Below, piece by piece: positions 53,231 through 62,094 of a stretch of 64,000 nucleotides of DNA. The translations under genes were made by a program, and so were the position numbers. Source of the stretch: Melioribacteraceae bacterium (GTDB lineage Bacteria; Bacteroidota; Ignavibacteria; Ignavibacteriales; Melioribacteraceae); assembly GCA_027030245.1 (NCBI GenBank), contig JALVFE010000032.1, positions 62,001 through 126,000 on the forward strand, in the 5' to 3' direction. How positions within the stretch are numbered: position 1 is the stretch's first letter; every line of letters starts with the position of its first letter. The notes beneath the pieces are model-generated. The model saw nothing but the letters and a program-made list of their open reading frames with translations. It searched no databases and was not told the DNA's origin.

Positions 53231-54574
53231 TTACAATAATTCTTTTCTTTCTCTGAACTCGATACCCAATTCCGCCAACTCATCCAATACTTTGGTATAA
53301 ATCATCGGGTGCGTTGGAATTTGACATCCGGAAAGAGGCAGTTCGTCATTCAACAATAATTTAGTGGCAATTCCCGCCGGCGCTCCCACGGTTTTGGCAA
53401 TTGCCGTGTAGCGGTCAGGTTCCCCGTAATCGGTAAGAGTGAGAATTGTTTTTTCCGTTTTATTTTCTTCGGGATACTCGGCAATCACTTCATGAATCAG
53501 AATCACCATATCCCTAGCGCCTTTTGGCAAAGGCATTTTCCTAACAACCAAATCAATTAGAACTTCTGCGGAGGTTCTGTAATTCTTCCCGATTTTTTCT
53601 TCGCTGAAAAGTCCGAGCCATTTCAGATTTTCCATAATTTTACCGGTTGGACTGATATTCAAAAAGTTTGCAATTCTGGCTTCCAATTTCGGACCGGCGG
53701 CGTTAAGCGGTAAAAACATCTCGGTAAATTCCGCATAAGTTTTATTTTCGGTTTCGGGTAAAATAAGGGTTTCGTTGGGAATTCCCAACCGGATAAGCTC
53801 GTGCCACGTTTCGCTCCATCCGGGATAGCGAAGTGTTCCGCGTATCATTGTTTCCACTTTTTGCAACTTAAATTGCTTCTGATAAATAAGTGAATCACGG
53901 TTGGGATAAGCTTCCAGAATACCCACTCCGTCTACATCAACTTCCCATGTTCTTCTGAAGACTTCGTGGTAAGGCAAAATTTTAATTCTTCCGTCTTCCA
54001 AATATTGAGCTCCGGCTTCCCCTGCCATTACTACGTTTCTGGGATTCCACGTAATGCAGTATCTTAACGGATTGGAATTAACTTCAGGTGCGGGGAGTCC
54101 GCTACCATAAGAAATAAAACTTTTTATGTGTCCGTTTTTGCTTCTTATTTCGTGTATCAAACGCATTGCCGCCATGTGATCGATACCGGGATCGAGTCCC
54201 ATTTCATTAAGAATCAATATTCCCTTTCTTACGGCGTCTTTGTGTAAATCGGTTACACGCGGATCTTCGTACGAAGCGGATATTACATGCTTTCCGTAAC
54301 GCAAACATTCCAAAGCAATAAGATATTGAAAAACCGGCGCCAAAAAATTAACCACAACATCTGCGTGTTTAATTAATGTCTGGCGCATTACCGCATCATT
54401 CACATCAAATTCAACGGCGTTTCCGCGCGGGAACCCGTTAACGCTTTTTCTTGCCAATTCATAATTCTTATCGCAAACGGTAACAAACCAATTATATTTT
54501 TCGGCTTGTTCCAAAAGGTAGGAAATTAAATACGGAGCGCTATACCCGGCGCCCAACACCAATACGTTTTTCAT
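53231..54574 (-). CDS. Saccharopine dehydrogenase (SDH half of lysine catabolism)
   Basis: A 447-residue NAD(P)-binding enzyme: VLVLGAGYSAPYLISYLL is the Rossmann loop; then NEMGLDPGIDHMAAM and SYGSGLPAPEVNSNPLRYCITWNPRNVVM, the saccharopine dehydrogenase signature. It probably converts saccharopine to 2-aminoadipate semialdehyde and glutamate, the second step of lysine breakdown. It lies 113 bases downstream of the LKR-like gene on the same strand. The direction of the reaction is inferred from the pair. Confidence 0.88.
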   Translation of the reverse strand: MKNVLVLGAGYSAPYLISYLLEQAEKYNWFVTVCDKNYELARKSVNGFPRGNAVEFDVNDAVMRQTLIKHADVVVNFLAPVFQYLIALECLRYGKHVISASYEDPRVTDLHKDAVRKGILILNEMGLDPGIDHMAAMRLIHEIRSKNGHIKSFISYGSGLPAPEVNSNPLRYCITWNPRNVVMAGEAGAQYLEDGRIKILPYHEVFRRTWEVDVDGVGILEAYPNRDSLIYQKQFKLQKVETMIRGTLRYPGWSETWHELIRLGIPNETLILPETENKTYAEFTEMFLPLNAAGPKLEARIANFLNISPTGKIMENLKWLGLFSEEKIGKNYRTSAEVLIDLVVRKMPLPKGARDMVILIHEVIAEYPEENKTEKTILTLTDYGEPDRYTAIAKTVGAPAGIATKLLLNDELPLSGCQIPTHPMIYTKVLDELAELGIEFRERKELL

Positions 54575-54687
54575 GATTAAAATTCCTTACAAATTAAAAA
54601 GCTCAATAACCGGAAAAATTTATTATGAAAACATCAGCATTTTTTTTGAACTATGAAAGATTTTTTTCCTATTAAATTAATCGAACT

Positions 54688-56010
54688 CTAATCCAGATAT
54701 TTTAACAAATATTTAAAATTGCCGGTTAACGAACCTTTGTGAGCAATTACCGCTCCGCGGAATTCTTTGGGAATATCCAAATTTTCCAACGGCTGGGAAT
54801 AATCGGCAAACGCAAGTTTTTCCACAAACGGCAGAAGCGCATTTCCGAAAAATTCGGATGATTCCGCAGGAAGCTCCGCGGGTAATTTATCCACGGCAAG
54901 AATTACGGGACCGTTACCTTCCCATCCGTCAATTGTTTTTCCGGTAAGCGGTTCATACACGAAAGCGGGATTATCGGAAGTAGTAATCTTCGTCGTTAAT
55001 TCAATCGACCCTTCCACATCGCAAGCGATATCACCTATTACTTTGAGTTTGGGATTGTGATTTTCGGAATAAAATTTTTTCATAAAATCTTTGGTAACCA
55101 ACTTATCAAATTCCGGAGCCCAGAAAATTCCGTTTACCAATATTGTGAGATAAGGAATATATTTGTGGAAAATGCTTTCAAACTCTTCGGGATGTGCGGA
55201 CACATATTTGGAATCCCAATCCGTTTTTCCGTTTTTATTTTTATAAATATCAAATTTTGAAAATTCAACTTTATAAACTTTATTTGCCGAATGGTTTCCG
55301 TTTTGAACAAATTCTTCCAATTCAGCAGCTTTTATCGTTTGCACCGGTAACAAATCGTAAATATTTTGCGCGCCTTTTGATACATTACCGTAACCTGTAA
55401 ACCCGGCGATGAGGGGAACTATTTCCGCAGGCAATCCATTTTCTTCTATTTCTTTTCCTACCTTGCGAATTTCTTCTTTTGCTTCAGCAAGGTTTTTATA
55501 AAACTTTGCTTGTTTAATTCTTGCAAAAGGAGTTTCTATCCCTTCGGATAAATGCCTTCTGCCCAACAGCCAAAGTGTATTTATCATTCCCGCATAACCG
55601 GCGTAATTCCCGAAAAAGATAATCCTTTTCCCTTCTTCGTTTTTCACCAATTCGTAATCGAGCAAAGTAATTTTCCGGTTTAATATTTCTTTTAACATCG
55701 GCATGTTGTACGATTGCCCTTTAATGGTATGCGAGAAAAAACAAAAAGCTTTTCCGGGAATTAAATCTTCGATCGGCACTTCTTTAACGCCGAAAATAAT
55801 ATCACATTCCGATAAATCGTCGGTTATTTCGGCGCCTGCTTGAAGATATTCCGAATCCGTAAAAACACGTTGGGACGAACTTTCTACGAAAACATTCAAA
55901 TCGGGATTTTCTAAAAGTTTTTTAACTTGTCGTGGAGTTAAAGGAGCTCTTTTTTCGGTTGGGTATTTAGATTCTCTTCTAATTCCGATATTTTTTTTCA
56001 TAACCACCAT
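54688..56010 (-). CDS. Lysine-ketoglutarate reductase-like (LKR half of the saccharopine pathway)
   Basis: A 440-residue protein of the AlaDH/PNT-related fold: IGIRRESKYPTEKRAPLTPRQVKKLL is the N-terminal signature; RIIFFGNYAGYAGMINTLWLLGRR and LIAGFTGYGNVSKGAQNIYDLLP (nucleotide loop) are as in the LKR half of eukaryotic aminoadipic semialdehyde synthase. With the next gene it forms the two-step lysine-to-aminoadipate-semialdehyde route. In animals and plants the halves are fused. The start could be three codons further on (MKKNIGIRRE). Confidence 0.87.
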   Translation of the reverse strand: MVVMKKNIGIRRESKYPTEKRAPLTPRQVKKLLENPDLNVFVESSSQRVFTDSEYLQAGAEITDDLSECDIIFGVKEVPIEDLIPGKAFCFFSHTIKGQSYNMPMLKEILNRKITLLDYELVKNEEGKRIIFFGNYAGYAGMINTLWLLGRRHLSEGIETPFARIKQAKFYKNLAEAKEEIRKVGKEIEENGLPAEIVPLIAGFTGYGNVSKGAQNIYDLLPVQTIKAAELEEFVQNGNHSANKVYKVEFSKFDIYKNKNGKTDWDSKYVSAHPEEFESIFHKYIPYLTILVNGIFWAPEFDKLVTKDFMKKFYSENHNPKLKVIGDIACDVEGSIELTTKITTSDNPAFVYEPLTGKTIDGWEGNGPVILAVDKLPAELPAESSEFFGNALLPFVEKLAFADYSQPLENLDIPKEFRGAVIAHKGSLTGNFKYLLKYLD

Positions 56011-56090
56011 CTATCCGTATAATTTGAAGAATAACACATTTCAAGAGAACTAAAAAATAATCAGCAAAGATAATAAAAAGAACCGAATTT

Positions 56091-57524
56091 TTACTTTACG
56101 AACTGTTTGTATTTTTCGTAGCGGTCTAAAATTTCTTTAACATAATTTACTGTTTCTATTCCACTGCAATATCCGTTTCTTACCACTTCGTCGTTATAAA
56201 ATTTCGGCTCGGATTTTTTTAACAGGAAAAACTCTACGTTGTTTTCCCATACGTCGGGATTGGCGCCGTATTTCCTGGCTAATTTTCTTGCGTCGAGAAT
56301 ATGTCCGTAACCAATATTGTAAGATGCCAGAACAAATTTAATCCGTTCGTTTTTATCTTTAATATATTTTGACAAAAGATTGTCCAGCCACTTGAGATAT
56401 TTCACGCCTGCTTTCAAACTTTGATGAGGATCTTTAGGATTTTCCGCGCCGAAGTGCTTTGCCGTGTTGGGAAGCAATTGCATTAAACCAACTGCGCCCG
56501 CCCAAGATTTGGCGTTTGGATTGAATTGCGATTCCTGGTAAATTAACGAAGCTAAAAGTCTCCAATCCCAATCAATTTCCTTAGCATACTTTTTTATTTC
56601 ATTATCAAAAGGTGAAATTTTACCGCCGTAAAAAGTTGCAAATTCACTTCTTAATCTTTTACGTATCCGTCGCCTGTCGGTAAAATATTTTTTATAAATC
56701 ATATAAAATTCGAGCGTATTGCTTACTTCATTTAACCAATTATTTACGGTATCCAACAAAGCCTTTGAATTTTTACGAACAGCCCACGCAATTTTCTGAG
56801 GGAACGATACGGGCATGTGAACATCCAAATCGGTGTAGTACGATTGGTTAAGCAAAGCAACGTTTTCATCGGCAATCGTATAATCGATTTTACCTTCGGC
56901 AACCATTCGAATTAAATCTTCCACGCTTAGTTCGGGATCGGCTTCCACAATATTTATTTCTCCCCCTATTTCATCCGAAAGATTTTTCAATCTGCTTACA
57001 AATGCCGATCCGCTTCTTACGTGAATTGTCTTTCCTTCAAGCTGCAACGGCGAAGTAATCATTTTTTTTTCGATATTATGCAGTTTCATTCTTCGCCAAC
57101 CCTTGGGTTTTCTTTGTACAAGAACTTGTTTTGTAATGTAAAGCGGCTTTGTAAACGCAACTTTTTTAGCTCTGTCTTTTGTTACCGTTAGATTAAAAGT
57201 AATAATATCGCCTTCACCGTTATTCAGCATTTCGAACATTTTGTTAATGTCTTTTACTATTTTTATCTCGAGTTTCAAACCCCAATATTCGGCTAACTTA
57301 TTTACAAGTTCATAATCATAACCCATCGGCTCACCTTTGTAAATAAAATAGCTGTATGCATTATAACCGGTAATTGCAACTAATTTACGACGATTGATAA
57401 TTTCGGGAAGGTCTATTTGTGAAATTTGTTTTTGTTTGGAAGGTTTATTACAACCCGGAACGGAAAACAATAAAGTAAAAAACAGAAAAATTCGTATTGT
57501 ACGGATAAGTGTTCCGTTTCGCAT
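56091..57524 (-). CDS. mltF: MltF-like membrane-bound lytic murein transglycosylase
   Basis: About 477 residues from the ATG at 57524 (MRNGTLIRTIRIFLFF), a lipoprotein signal with SVPGC. An N-terminal SBP_bac_3 domain (about 50-270) precedes a lysozyme-like SLT domain with SLIYQESQFNPNAKSWAGAVGLMQLLPNTAKHFG (catalytic Glu). It cleaves peptidoglycan between MurNAc and GlcNAc at the outer membrane. A 26-codon frame extension upstream is unlikely because the lipoprotein signal would be internal. Confidence 0.9.
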   Translation of the reverse strand: MRNGTLIRTIRIFLFFTLLFSVPGCNKPSKQKQISQIDLPEIINRRKLVAITGYNAYSYFIYKGEPMGYDYELVNKLAEYWGLKLEIKIVKDINKMFEMLNNGEGDIITFNLTVTKDRAKKVAFTKPLYITKQVLVQRKPKGWRRMKLHNIEKKMITSPLQLEGKTIHVRSGSAFVSRLKNLSDEIGGEINIVEADPELSVEDLIRMVAEGKIDYTIADENVALLNQSYYTDLDVHMPVSFPQKIAWAVRKNSKALLDTVNNWLNEVSNTLEFYMIYKKYFTDRRRIRKRLRSEFATFYGGKISPFDNEIKKYAKEIDWDWRLLASLIYQESQFNPNAKSWAGAVGLMQLLPNTAKHFGAENPKDPHQSLKAGVKYLKWLDNLLSKYIKDKNERIKFVLASYNIGYGHILDARKLARKYGANPDVWENNVEFFLLKKSEPKFYNDEVVRNGYCSGIETVNYVKEILDRYEKYKQFVK

Positions 57525-57876
57525 AGTTAAAGTTTTCCGAGTAAAATAAGTAATAAACGTAACTCCCAGGTTTATTTTAACATAAAGAAAATAAATTTTC
57601 AAGTTGATTTATTTTTATTTTGGTAAGGTTAATTATTAGTCCGAAATGTAGACAAACCATAAAAATCTCCGGTTCAAAATCAAAATATTGCTCAAGTTGT
57701 AAAAGTTCTATAAGTTTCGATTTCGAACGAATATTAACAACTGTCATTTAACGGATAAAAAATATGGTTTGAATGTATAATATTTCATAAAATCTTTACC
57801 AACTTTTTTACAAATGAATCTTTTTACCATATTTTTCATCAAATTTATTTGGTAAAAAACAGAAAGAGGTGAAAAA

Positions 57877-58539
57877 ATGTATATCGACGACAAAATAAAA
57901 GAAGAAATAAAAAAACAACTTTCCGTAATGAACAAAAAAGTGAAAATAGTAAATTTCACACAAGAACTTGAATGTCAATTCTGCAGGGAAACAAGACAAT
58001 TGCTAACGGAGCTGGCAGACATTTCCGATAAGCTTGAAATAGAAGTCTATAATTTCCTAAATGATAAAGAAATGACCGAGAAATACGGCGTTGATAAAAT
58101 TCCCGCAACGGTATTGTTAGACGAAAACGGAACCGATTACGGGATAAAATATTACGGAATTCCCAGCGGATACGAATTTTCGTCTTTGCTTGAAGATATT
58201 ATTATGCTGAGCACCGGGAACACAAATCTGCCGGCAAATGTAGAAGAAGAAGTTAAAAAGATAGACCGTCCGGTTCACATGCAAGTTTTTGTTACACCGA
58301 CTTGCCCATACTGTCCGCGTGCGGTGTTAACTGCACATAAATTTGCGTATCTTAACAATCAAATTAAATCGGATATGGTAGAAGCAACGGAATTTCCGCA
58401 TTTATCAAATAAATATAACGTACGCGGAGTACCGAGAACCGTAATTAACGAAACCGAATTTATAGAGGGTGCGGTTCCCGAAAATATGTTTTTGGATAAA
58501 ATTAAAGAGTCTTTGCAGAAAGCCGGTGTTAATCAATGA
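57877..58539 (+). CDS. Protein disulfide oxidoreductase with two thioredoxin folds (glutaredoxin-like, Pdo type)
   Basis: A 220-residue protein with two redox sites: CQFC (about 28-31) and CPYC (about 142-145, in VFVTPTCPYCPRAV), each in its own thioredoxin fold, as in PDO of thermophiles and AhpF's N-terminal domain. It works as a cytosolic disulfide reductase/oxidase. The start is supported by an AGAGGTG site six bases upstream. It heads the redox cluster and overlaps the next gene by ATGA. Confidence 0.9.
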   Translation: MYIDDKIKEEIKKQLSVMNKKVKIVNFTQELECQFCRETRQLLTELADISDKLEIEVYNFLNDKEMTEKYGVDKIPATVLLDENGTDYGIKYYGIPSGYEFSSLLEDIIMLSTGNTNLPANVEEEVKKIDRPVHMQVFVTPTCPYCPRAVLTAHKFAYLNNQIKSDMVEATEFPHLSNKYNVRGVPRTVINETEFIEGAVPENMFLDKIKESLQKAGVNQ

Positions 58540-58760
58540 AAATAAACAAATCGATATTACTTAAACGTGTTCTGCCCGTTGTTTTGGGCGGAGCAATTGG
58601 TTACGCATATTATTATTTTATCGGTTGTAAATCCGGTAGTTGTCCGATTACCAGCAATCCGTATATTTCCGTAATTTACGGTGCGTCAATCGGAATAATT
58701 TACGCATTACCTTCTTCAAAGAAAAAAAACGGGAAAGAAGATGAACACGAAAATAACTAA
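58536..58760 (+). CDS. DUF6132-like small membrane protein
   Basis: A 74-residue protein with two hydrophobic stretches (about 10-28 and 44-60) around IGCKSGSCPITSNPYISVIYGASIG, the DUF6132 pattern. The Cys pair (CKSGSC) could be redox or metal active. Function unknown. It overlaps the genes on both sides, by 4 and 20 bases. Confidence 0.8.
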   Translation: MKINKSILLKRVLPVVLGGAIGYAYYYFIGCKSGSCPITSNPYISVIYGASIGIIYALPSSKKKNGKEDEHENN

Positions 58761-58956
58761 GGATATTGAAATTGAGGACTTGGTGAACATTTTGCCCGAT
58801 GCCGTGGTTTATTTGATGGAACAAGGAATACGTTGTTTAAGATGCGGCGAACCTATTTGGGGAACGTTGGAATCTGCGGCAAAAGAAAAAGGCTTTTCCG
58901 ATGAAGACATCAAGAAATTCGTTGAAGAGCTTAACAAAATGGCAAGCAAAAATTAA
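58741..58956 (+). CDS. DUF1858-domain small protein
   Basis: A 71-residue protein: DIEIEDLVNILPDAVVYLMEQGIRCLRCGEPIWGTLESAAKEKGF matches DUF1858. This domain, with its Cys-x-x-Cys, is often found joined to hybrid-cluster or redox proteins and next to iron-sulfur biogenesis genes. Here it stands alone within the redox cluster. Function unknown. Confidence 0.85.
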   Translation: MNTKITKDIEIEDLVNILPDAVVYLMEQGIRCLRCGEPIWGTLESAAKEKGFSDEDIKKFVEELNKMASKN

Positions 58957-58991
58957 TTAAATACTAAACAAATAATGAAGTTGGAGACGAT

Positions 58992-59612
58992 ATGAATCAA
59001 CCTAATGAAAAAAATAAACCGGCAGGTTTTCTTTCCGACCCTAAAAAGAGAAGCTATCTCTATACAGGCGGTTTTTTATTGATTATACTAATTTTGTTCA
59101 TCATAAATAATATTAACGGTGAACCCGAAGAAGGACCGTTACCGCCAAATTATACCGAAGCATCGGGTAAAACTTTAACGCTATCCGATTTGAAAGGCAA
59201 AGTTGTAATTCTCGATTTTTGGGCTACGTGGTGCCCGCCGTGCCGTAAAGGAATTCCCGATTTGATCGACATTAAGAAAAAATATTCCAAAGATTTGGAA
59301 GTAGTCGGAATTTCCGTTGACGAAATGTCAAGAAACACAAAAAGCAGAGTGGTTCCTTTTATTAAAGAATACGGGATAAATTACCCTGTTGTTTACGCGG
59401 ATATGGGTGTAATTCAAAACTTCGGCGGTATAAGATCAATTCCCACTACGTTTTTAATTGATAAAGATGGAAACGTAGTAGCTAAATACGAAGGCTTGCT
59501 TCCCAAAGATGTTCTGGAAAAGGAAGTGGAAAAAGCAATTTCCGGTAAAGGTGAATTCCCTTACAAAGTTAAAGCGCCCGACTTTACATTACCGTTGGCG
59601 GAGGCTAAATGA
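58992..59612 (+). CDS. TlpA/ResA-like thiol-disulfide oxidoreductase
   Basis: A 206-residue membrane-anchored thioredoxin-like protein: one N-terminal helix (about 21-42), then DLKGKVVILDFWATWCPPCRKGIPDL with active-site CPPC, and IRSIPTTFLIDKDG (cis-Pro). It faces the periplasm and reduces disulfides, typically of apocytochrome c or other exported thiol proteins. It overlaps the following heme-type lipoprotein gene by ATGA, which supports a role in its maturation (inference). Confidence 0.93.
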   Translation: MNQPNEKNKPAGFLSDPKKRSYLYTGGFLLIILILFIINNINGEPEEGPLPPNYTEASGKTLTLSDLKGKVVILDFWATWCPPCRKGIPDLIDIKKKYSKDLEVVGISVDEMSRNTKSRVVPFIKEYGINYPVVYADMGVIQNFGGIRSIPTTFLIDKDGNVVAKYEGLLPKDVLEKEVEKAISGKGEFPYKVKAPDFTLPLAEAK

Positions 59613-60199
59613 GAAGCAGGGCAATTGCAATAATTACTTTCTTGGTTGTTACCGTATTGTACTTTTCCGGTTGCTCGGAAAGTCACGAAATAAACGATAC
59701 GGTTAAAAATGAAATCCGTTCGGCGGCAAAAGGATTTATGACAGAGCTAAAAGGTGTGCTGGTCGCAAATATGAAAAGCGGTGGTCCGGTAAAAGCTATT
59801 TCGGTTTGTGCCGACACCGCACAAGAGCTAACTAAAAATTACGCCGAAAAAGTTAAGTTGAATTTAAGAAGAGTTAGTTTAAAAGCAAGAAACCCGAAAG
59901 ACAAACCGGATGAATTCGAAAAAGAAATATTAATGAAATTCGATGAAATGAAATTAAACGGGGAATTAACTCCCCAAACGGAAATATTTAAAATAGAAAA
60001 AGTAAACGGTAACAAGGCAATCCGCTTTATGAAACCTATCGTTACAAAATCCGTTTGCTTAAATTGCCACGGCGATGACAATCACGTTAAACCTGAAGTA
60101 AGAAAATTAATAACAGAAAAATATCCAAACGATGCCGCACGGAATTATAAAGAAGGCGATGTGCGGGGCGCAATTTCGATAGTTAAGTTTATTGATTAA
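59609..60199 (+). CDS. DUF3365 (Tll0287-like) heme-binding lipoprotein
   Basis: A 196-residue lipoprotein: lipobox with YFSGCSES (Cys about 22), body in the DUF3365 fold, and CLNCHGD, a CxxCH c-type heme site, near residue 150. DUF3365 proteins are small heme sensors or electron carriers. The preceding TlpA-like protein may keep its cysteines reduced for heme attachment. A strong terminator follows. Confidence 0.88.
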   Translation: MRSRAIAIITFLVVTVLYFSGCSESHEINDTVKNEIRSAAKGFMTELKGVLVANMKSGGPVKAISVCADTAQELTKNYAEKVKLNLRRVSLKARNPKDKPDEFEKEILMKFDEMKLNGELTPQTEIFKIEKVNGNKAIRFMKPIVTKSVCLNCHGDDNHVKPEVRKLITEKYPNDAARNYKEGDVRGAISIVKFID

Positions 60200-60220
60200 A
60201 GAAAACAGGCATTAAAAAAG

Positions 60221-60256
60221 AAGGCTGAGCCGGATTAGCGGTTCAGCCTTTTTTGT
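60221..60256 (+). terminator. Terminator after the redox cluster
   Basis: AAGGCTGA (60221-60228) pairs with TCAGCCTT (60243-60250), followed by a T run. It lies between this operon and the convergent GltS-like gene. Confidence 0.85.
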
Positions 60257-60291
60257 TTAATTTATATAACAATACTTTTCCAGTAAATATT

Positions 60292-61005
60292 TCAATTAAC
60301 GCCGCCGTAAGCAATACCTGTCAGTTCAGCCATATCTTTTTTAAACGCAGTCAAATCGTTTATATTAAATTCACTCAAACTACTGTGTCCGCAAGCCCTT
60401 GCCAAAATTTTCATTAACTCTACCGTCGATTCGAAATAATTTTTCAATTGATTAGCCGACTTGTTAATTTCCAGGCGGGCGCGCAAATTATCTTTTTGAG
60501 TGGCAATTCCCACCGGACAATTATTCGTATGGCAAGCACGCATTGCCAAACAACCGACCGCTTGAATAGCGGCATTCGATACCGCAATCCCGTCCGCACC
60601 TAAAGCCCAAGCTTTGACAAAATCGGATTCGGTTCTTAAGCCGCCGGTAATTATAAGCGTTACGTCTTGTGCGCCGACTTTATCCAAATGTTTTCTTGCA
60701 CGGGCAAGAGCAGGAATTGTAGGAACGGAAATATTGTTTTTGAATATTTCCGGAGCCGCACCGGTACCGCCGCCGCGTCCGTCGAGAATTATATAATCCA
60801 CACCAACATCCAGTGCAAAATCGATATCTTCTTCTATGTGTTGTGCCGACATTTTAAATCCGATTGGAATTCCGCCGGATACTTCGCGTACTTCATCGGC
60901 TAATCTTCTAAAATCTTCCACGGTACTCAAATCGGGGAATGCTGAGGGGCTTATTGCCGGTTCGCCTTCTTTCAATCCACGTACTTTTGCAATTTTACCT
61001 TTCAC
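60292..61005 (-). pseudogene. C-terminal part of Rieske-glutamate synthase-like protein (downstream of in-frame TGA)
   Basis: 237 codons that continue the FMN-binding barrel of the upstream gene in the same frame. It carries DYIILDGRGGGTGAAP, ITGGLRTESDFVKAWALGADGIAVS and the cluster motif GCLAMRACHTNNCPVGIATQ (3Fe-4S site of GltS). It could start on its own only from a GTG at 61005 with no clear ribosome site. Alone it lacks the first half of the barrel, so it is probably not functional unless readthrough occurs. Confidence 0.8.
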
Positions 61006-61011
61006 TTTGTT

Positions 61012-61914
61012 TCATGGCAAATGTCCGCCGGTTCCGGTTTTTGCTCCTTGTCCGGCTTTGAAATGAAAAGCTTGTACATCTTTCACTTTTTCAATATCCC
61101 AGCCGAATTTTCCGGATGCCAATTCATAAAAATATCTTGAGTTGTTTTCTTTTTCTTCCGGCAACATTCCGCCTTCGCCCGAACAGATTCCGGTTCCTGC
61201 AAGTTCCGCTCCTTTCGATAAAGCGGTTTTTGCTTCTTCACTCAACGCTCCGAAACTCATATCGCTTACGAAAATAGGAATTTTAAGTTTTAACGGTTTC
61301 CGCGCTTTCGGTCCTATCACCAATCCGGTTTCGACGGGAGCATCATCTTGCAAAGGTTTCCTGGCAAGTTGTGCTGTTACTATTTGAATATCTTCCCACT
61401 TGGGCAATTTTGTTAAGGGCACGCCCATAGAAGAAGTTTTCCCGTGATGCCCCCATTTTGATAAACCGTTTTTTGCCAAATGTCTGATGTATCCGTTAAA
61501 TGGCTCTTCTTCCGTTCCGTGAATATCGGCATAAAGTCCCAAATATTCATCCCGTTTATACGGCTGCGGATGTTTCTCTTGCCATTCAATTATTTCGTTT
61601 CCGTCAACGTAAACAGCATCGGCTTCTTTATCAACCCACGAAGTAAACTTCTGCAGTTTTTCCGCGTTGTTATATTCGCTTACCCCGGAATCGATACGGT
61701 AATCCCCAAAGTGCAAACCGCAAATCAGATTATCGCCGTCAACATAACCGTCTGCAAGCAACGCGCCGCGATGCAGACATCTGCCGTAGAAAACGGATAC
61801 TTCTTCACCGTTTTTGATGATGACCAAATCAACATTAGCGTAAAGTGCATAAGCGGGCTTTTTGTTTTCCAATTCACTCCACTTTGCAATTTTAACTTTT
61901 AAATTTTTGTTCAT
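61012..61914 (-). pseudogene. N-terminal part: Rieske domain plus start of glutamate synthase FMN domain, ended by TGA
   Basis: 300 residues: a Rieske [2Fe-2S] domain (CLHRG with C46/H48; CGLHFG with C65/H68), then the glutamate synthase-related domain from about residue 150 (KTSSMGVPLTKLPKWEDI, PIFVSDMSFGALSEEAKTAL, GTGICSGEGGMLPEE). It stops at a TGA at 61012-61014 inside GGHLP-stop-NKVKG, where relatives have Gly. Joined, the two parts give 540 residues, the usual length. Confidence 0.85.
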
Positions 61915-62094
61915 TTTAACTTTCCTCTTATTTACTGAAATAATTTGTAAAATAATAAATTCCGGTAAAAACAGAATGTCGCCCAGGATACAATAATTGA
62001 GTTTTTTAAAATTTTCATGTCACTTTTAATGTTGAAGTGCCACTATATACTTGAGGACAAAGGAAACACCACAAAAAATAATTAGGAGGAACAA

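Noticed and set aside
57620-57751. A possible 43-residue plus-strand ORF with a CSSC pair (KYCSSCKS), before the Pdo gene
   Set aside because: It needs a TTG start with no ribosome-binding site, has only half of a zinc ribbon, and shows no other support.
60292-61914. Reading the in-frame TGA as selenocysteine or as a UGA=Gly code
   Set aside because: Relatives have Gly there, not Cys, and no SECIS-like hairpin was apparent. Many genes in the window use TGA as a true stop (for example at 21354-21356), so the code is standard.
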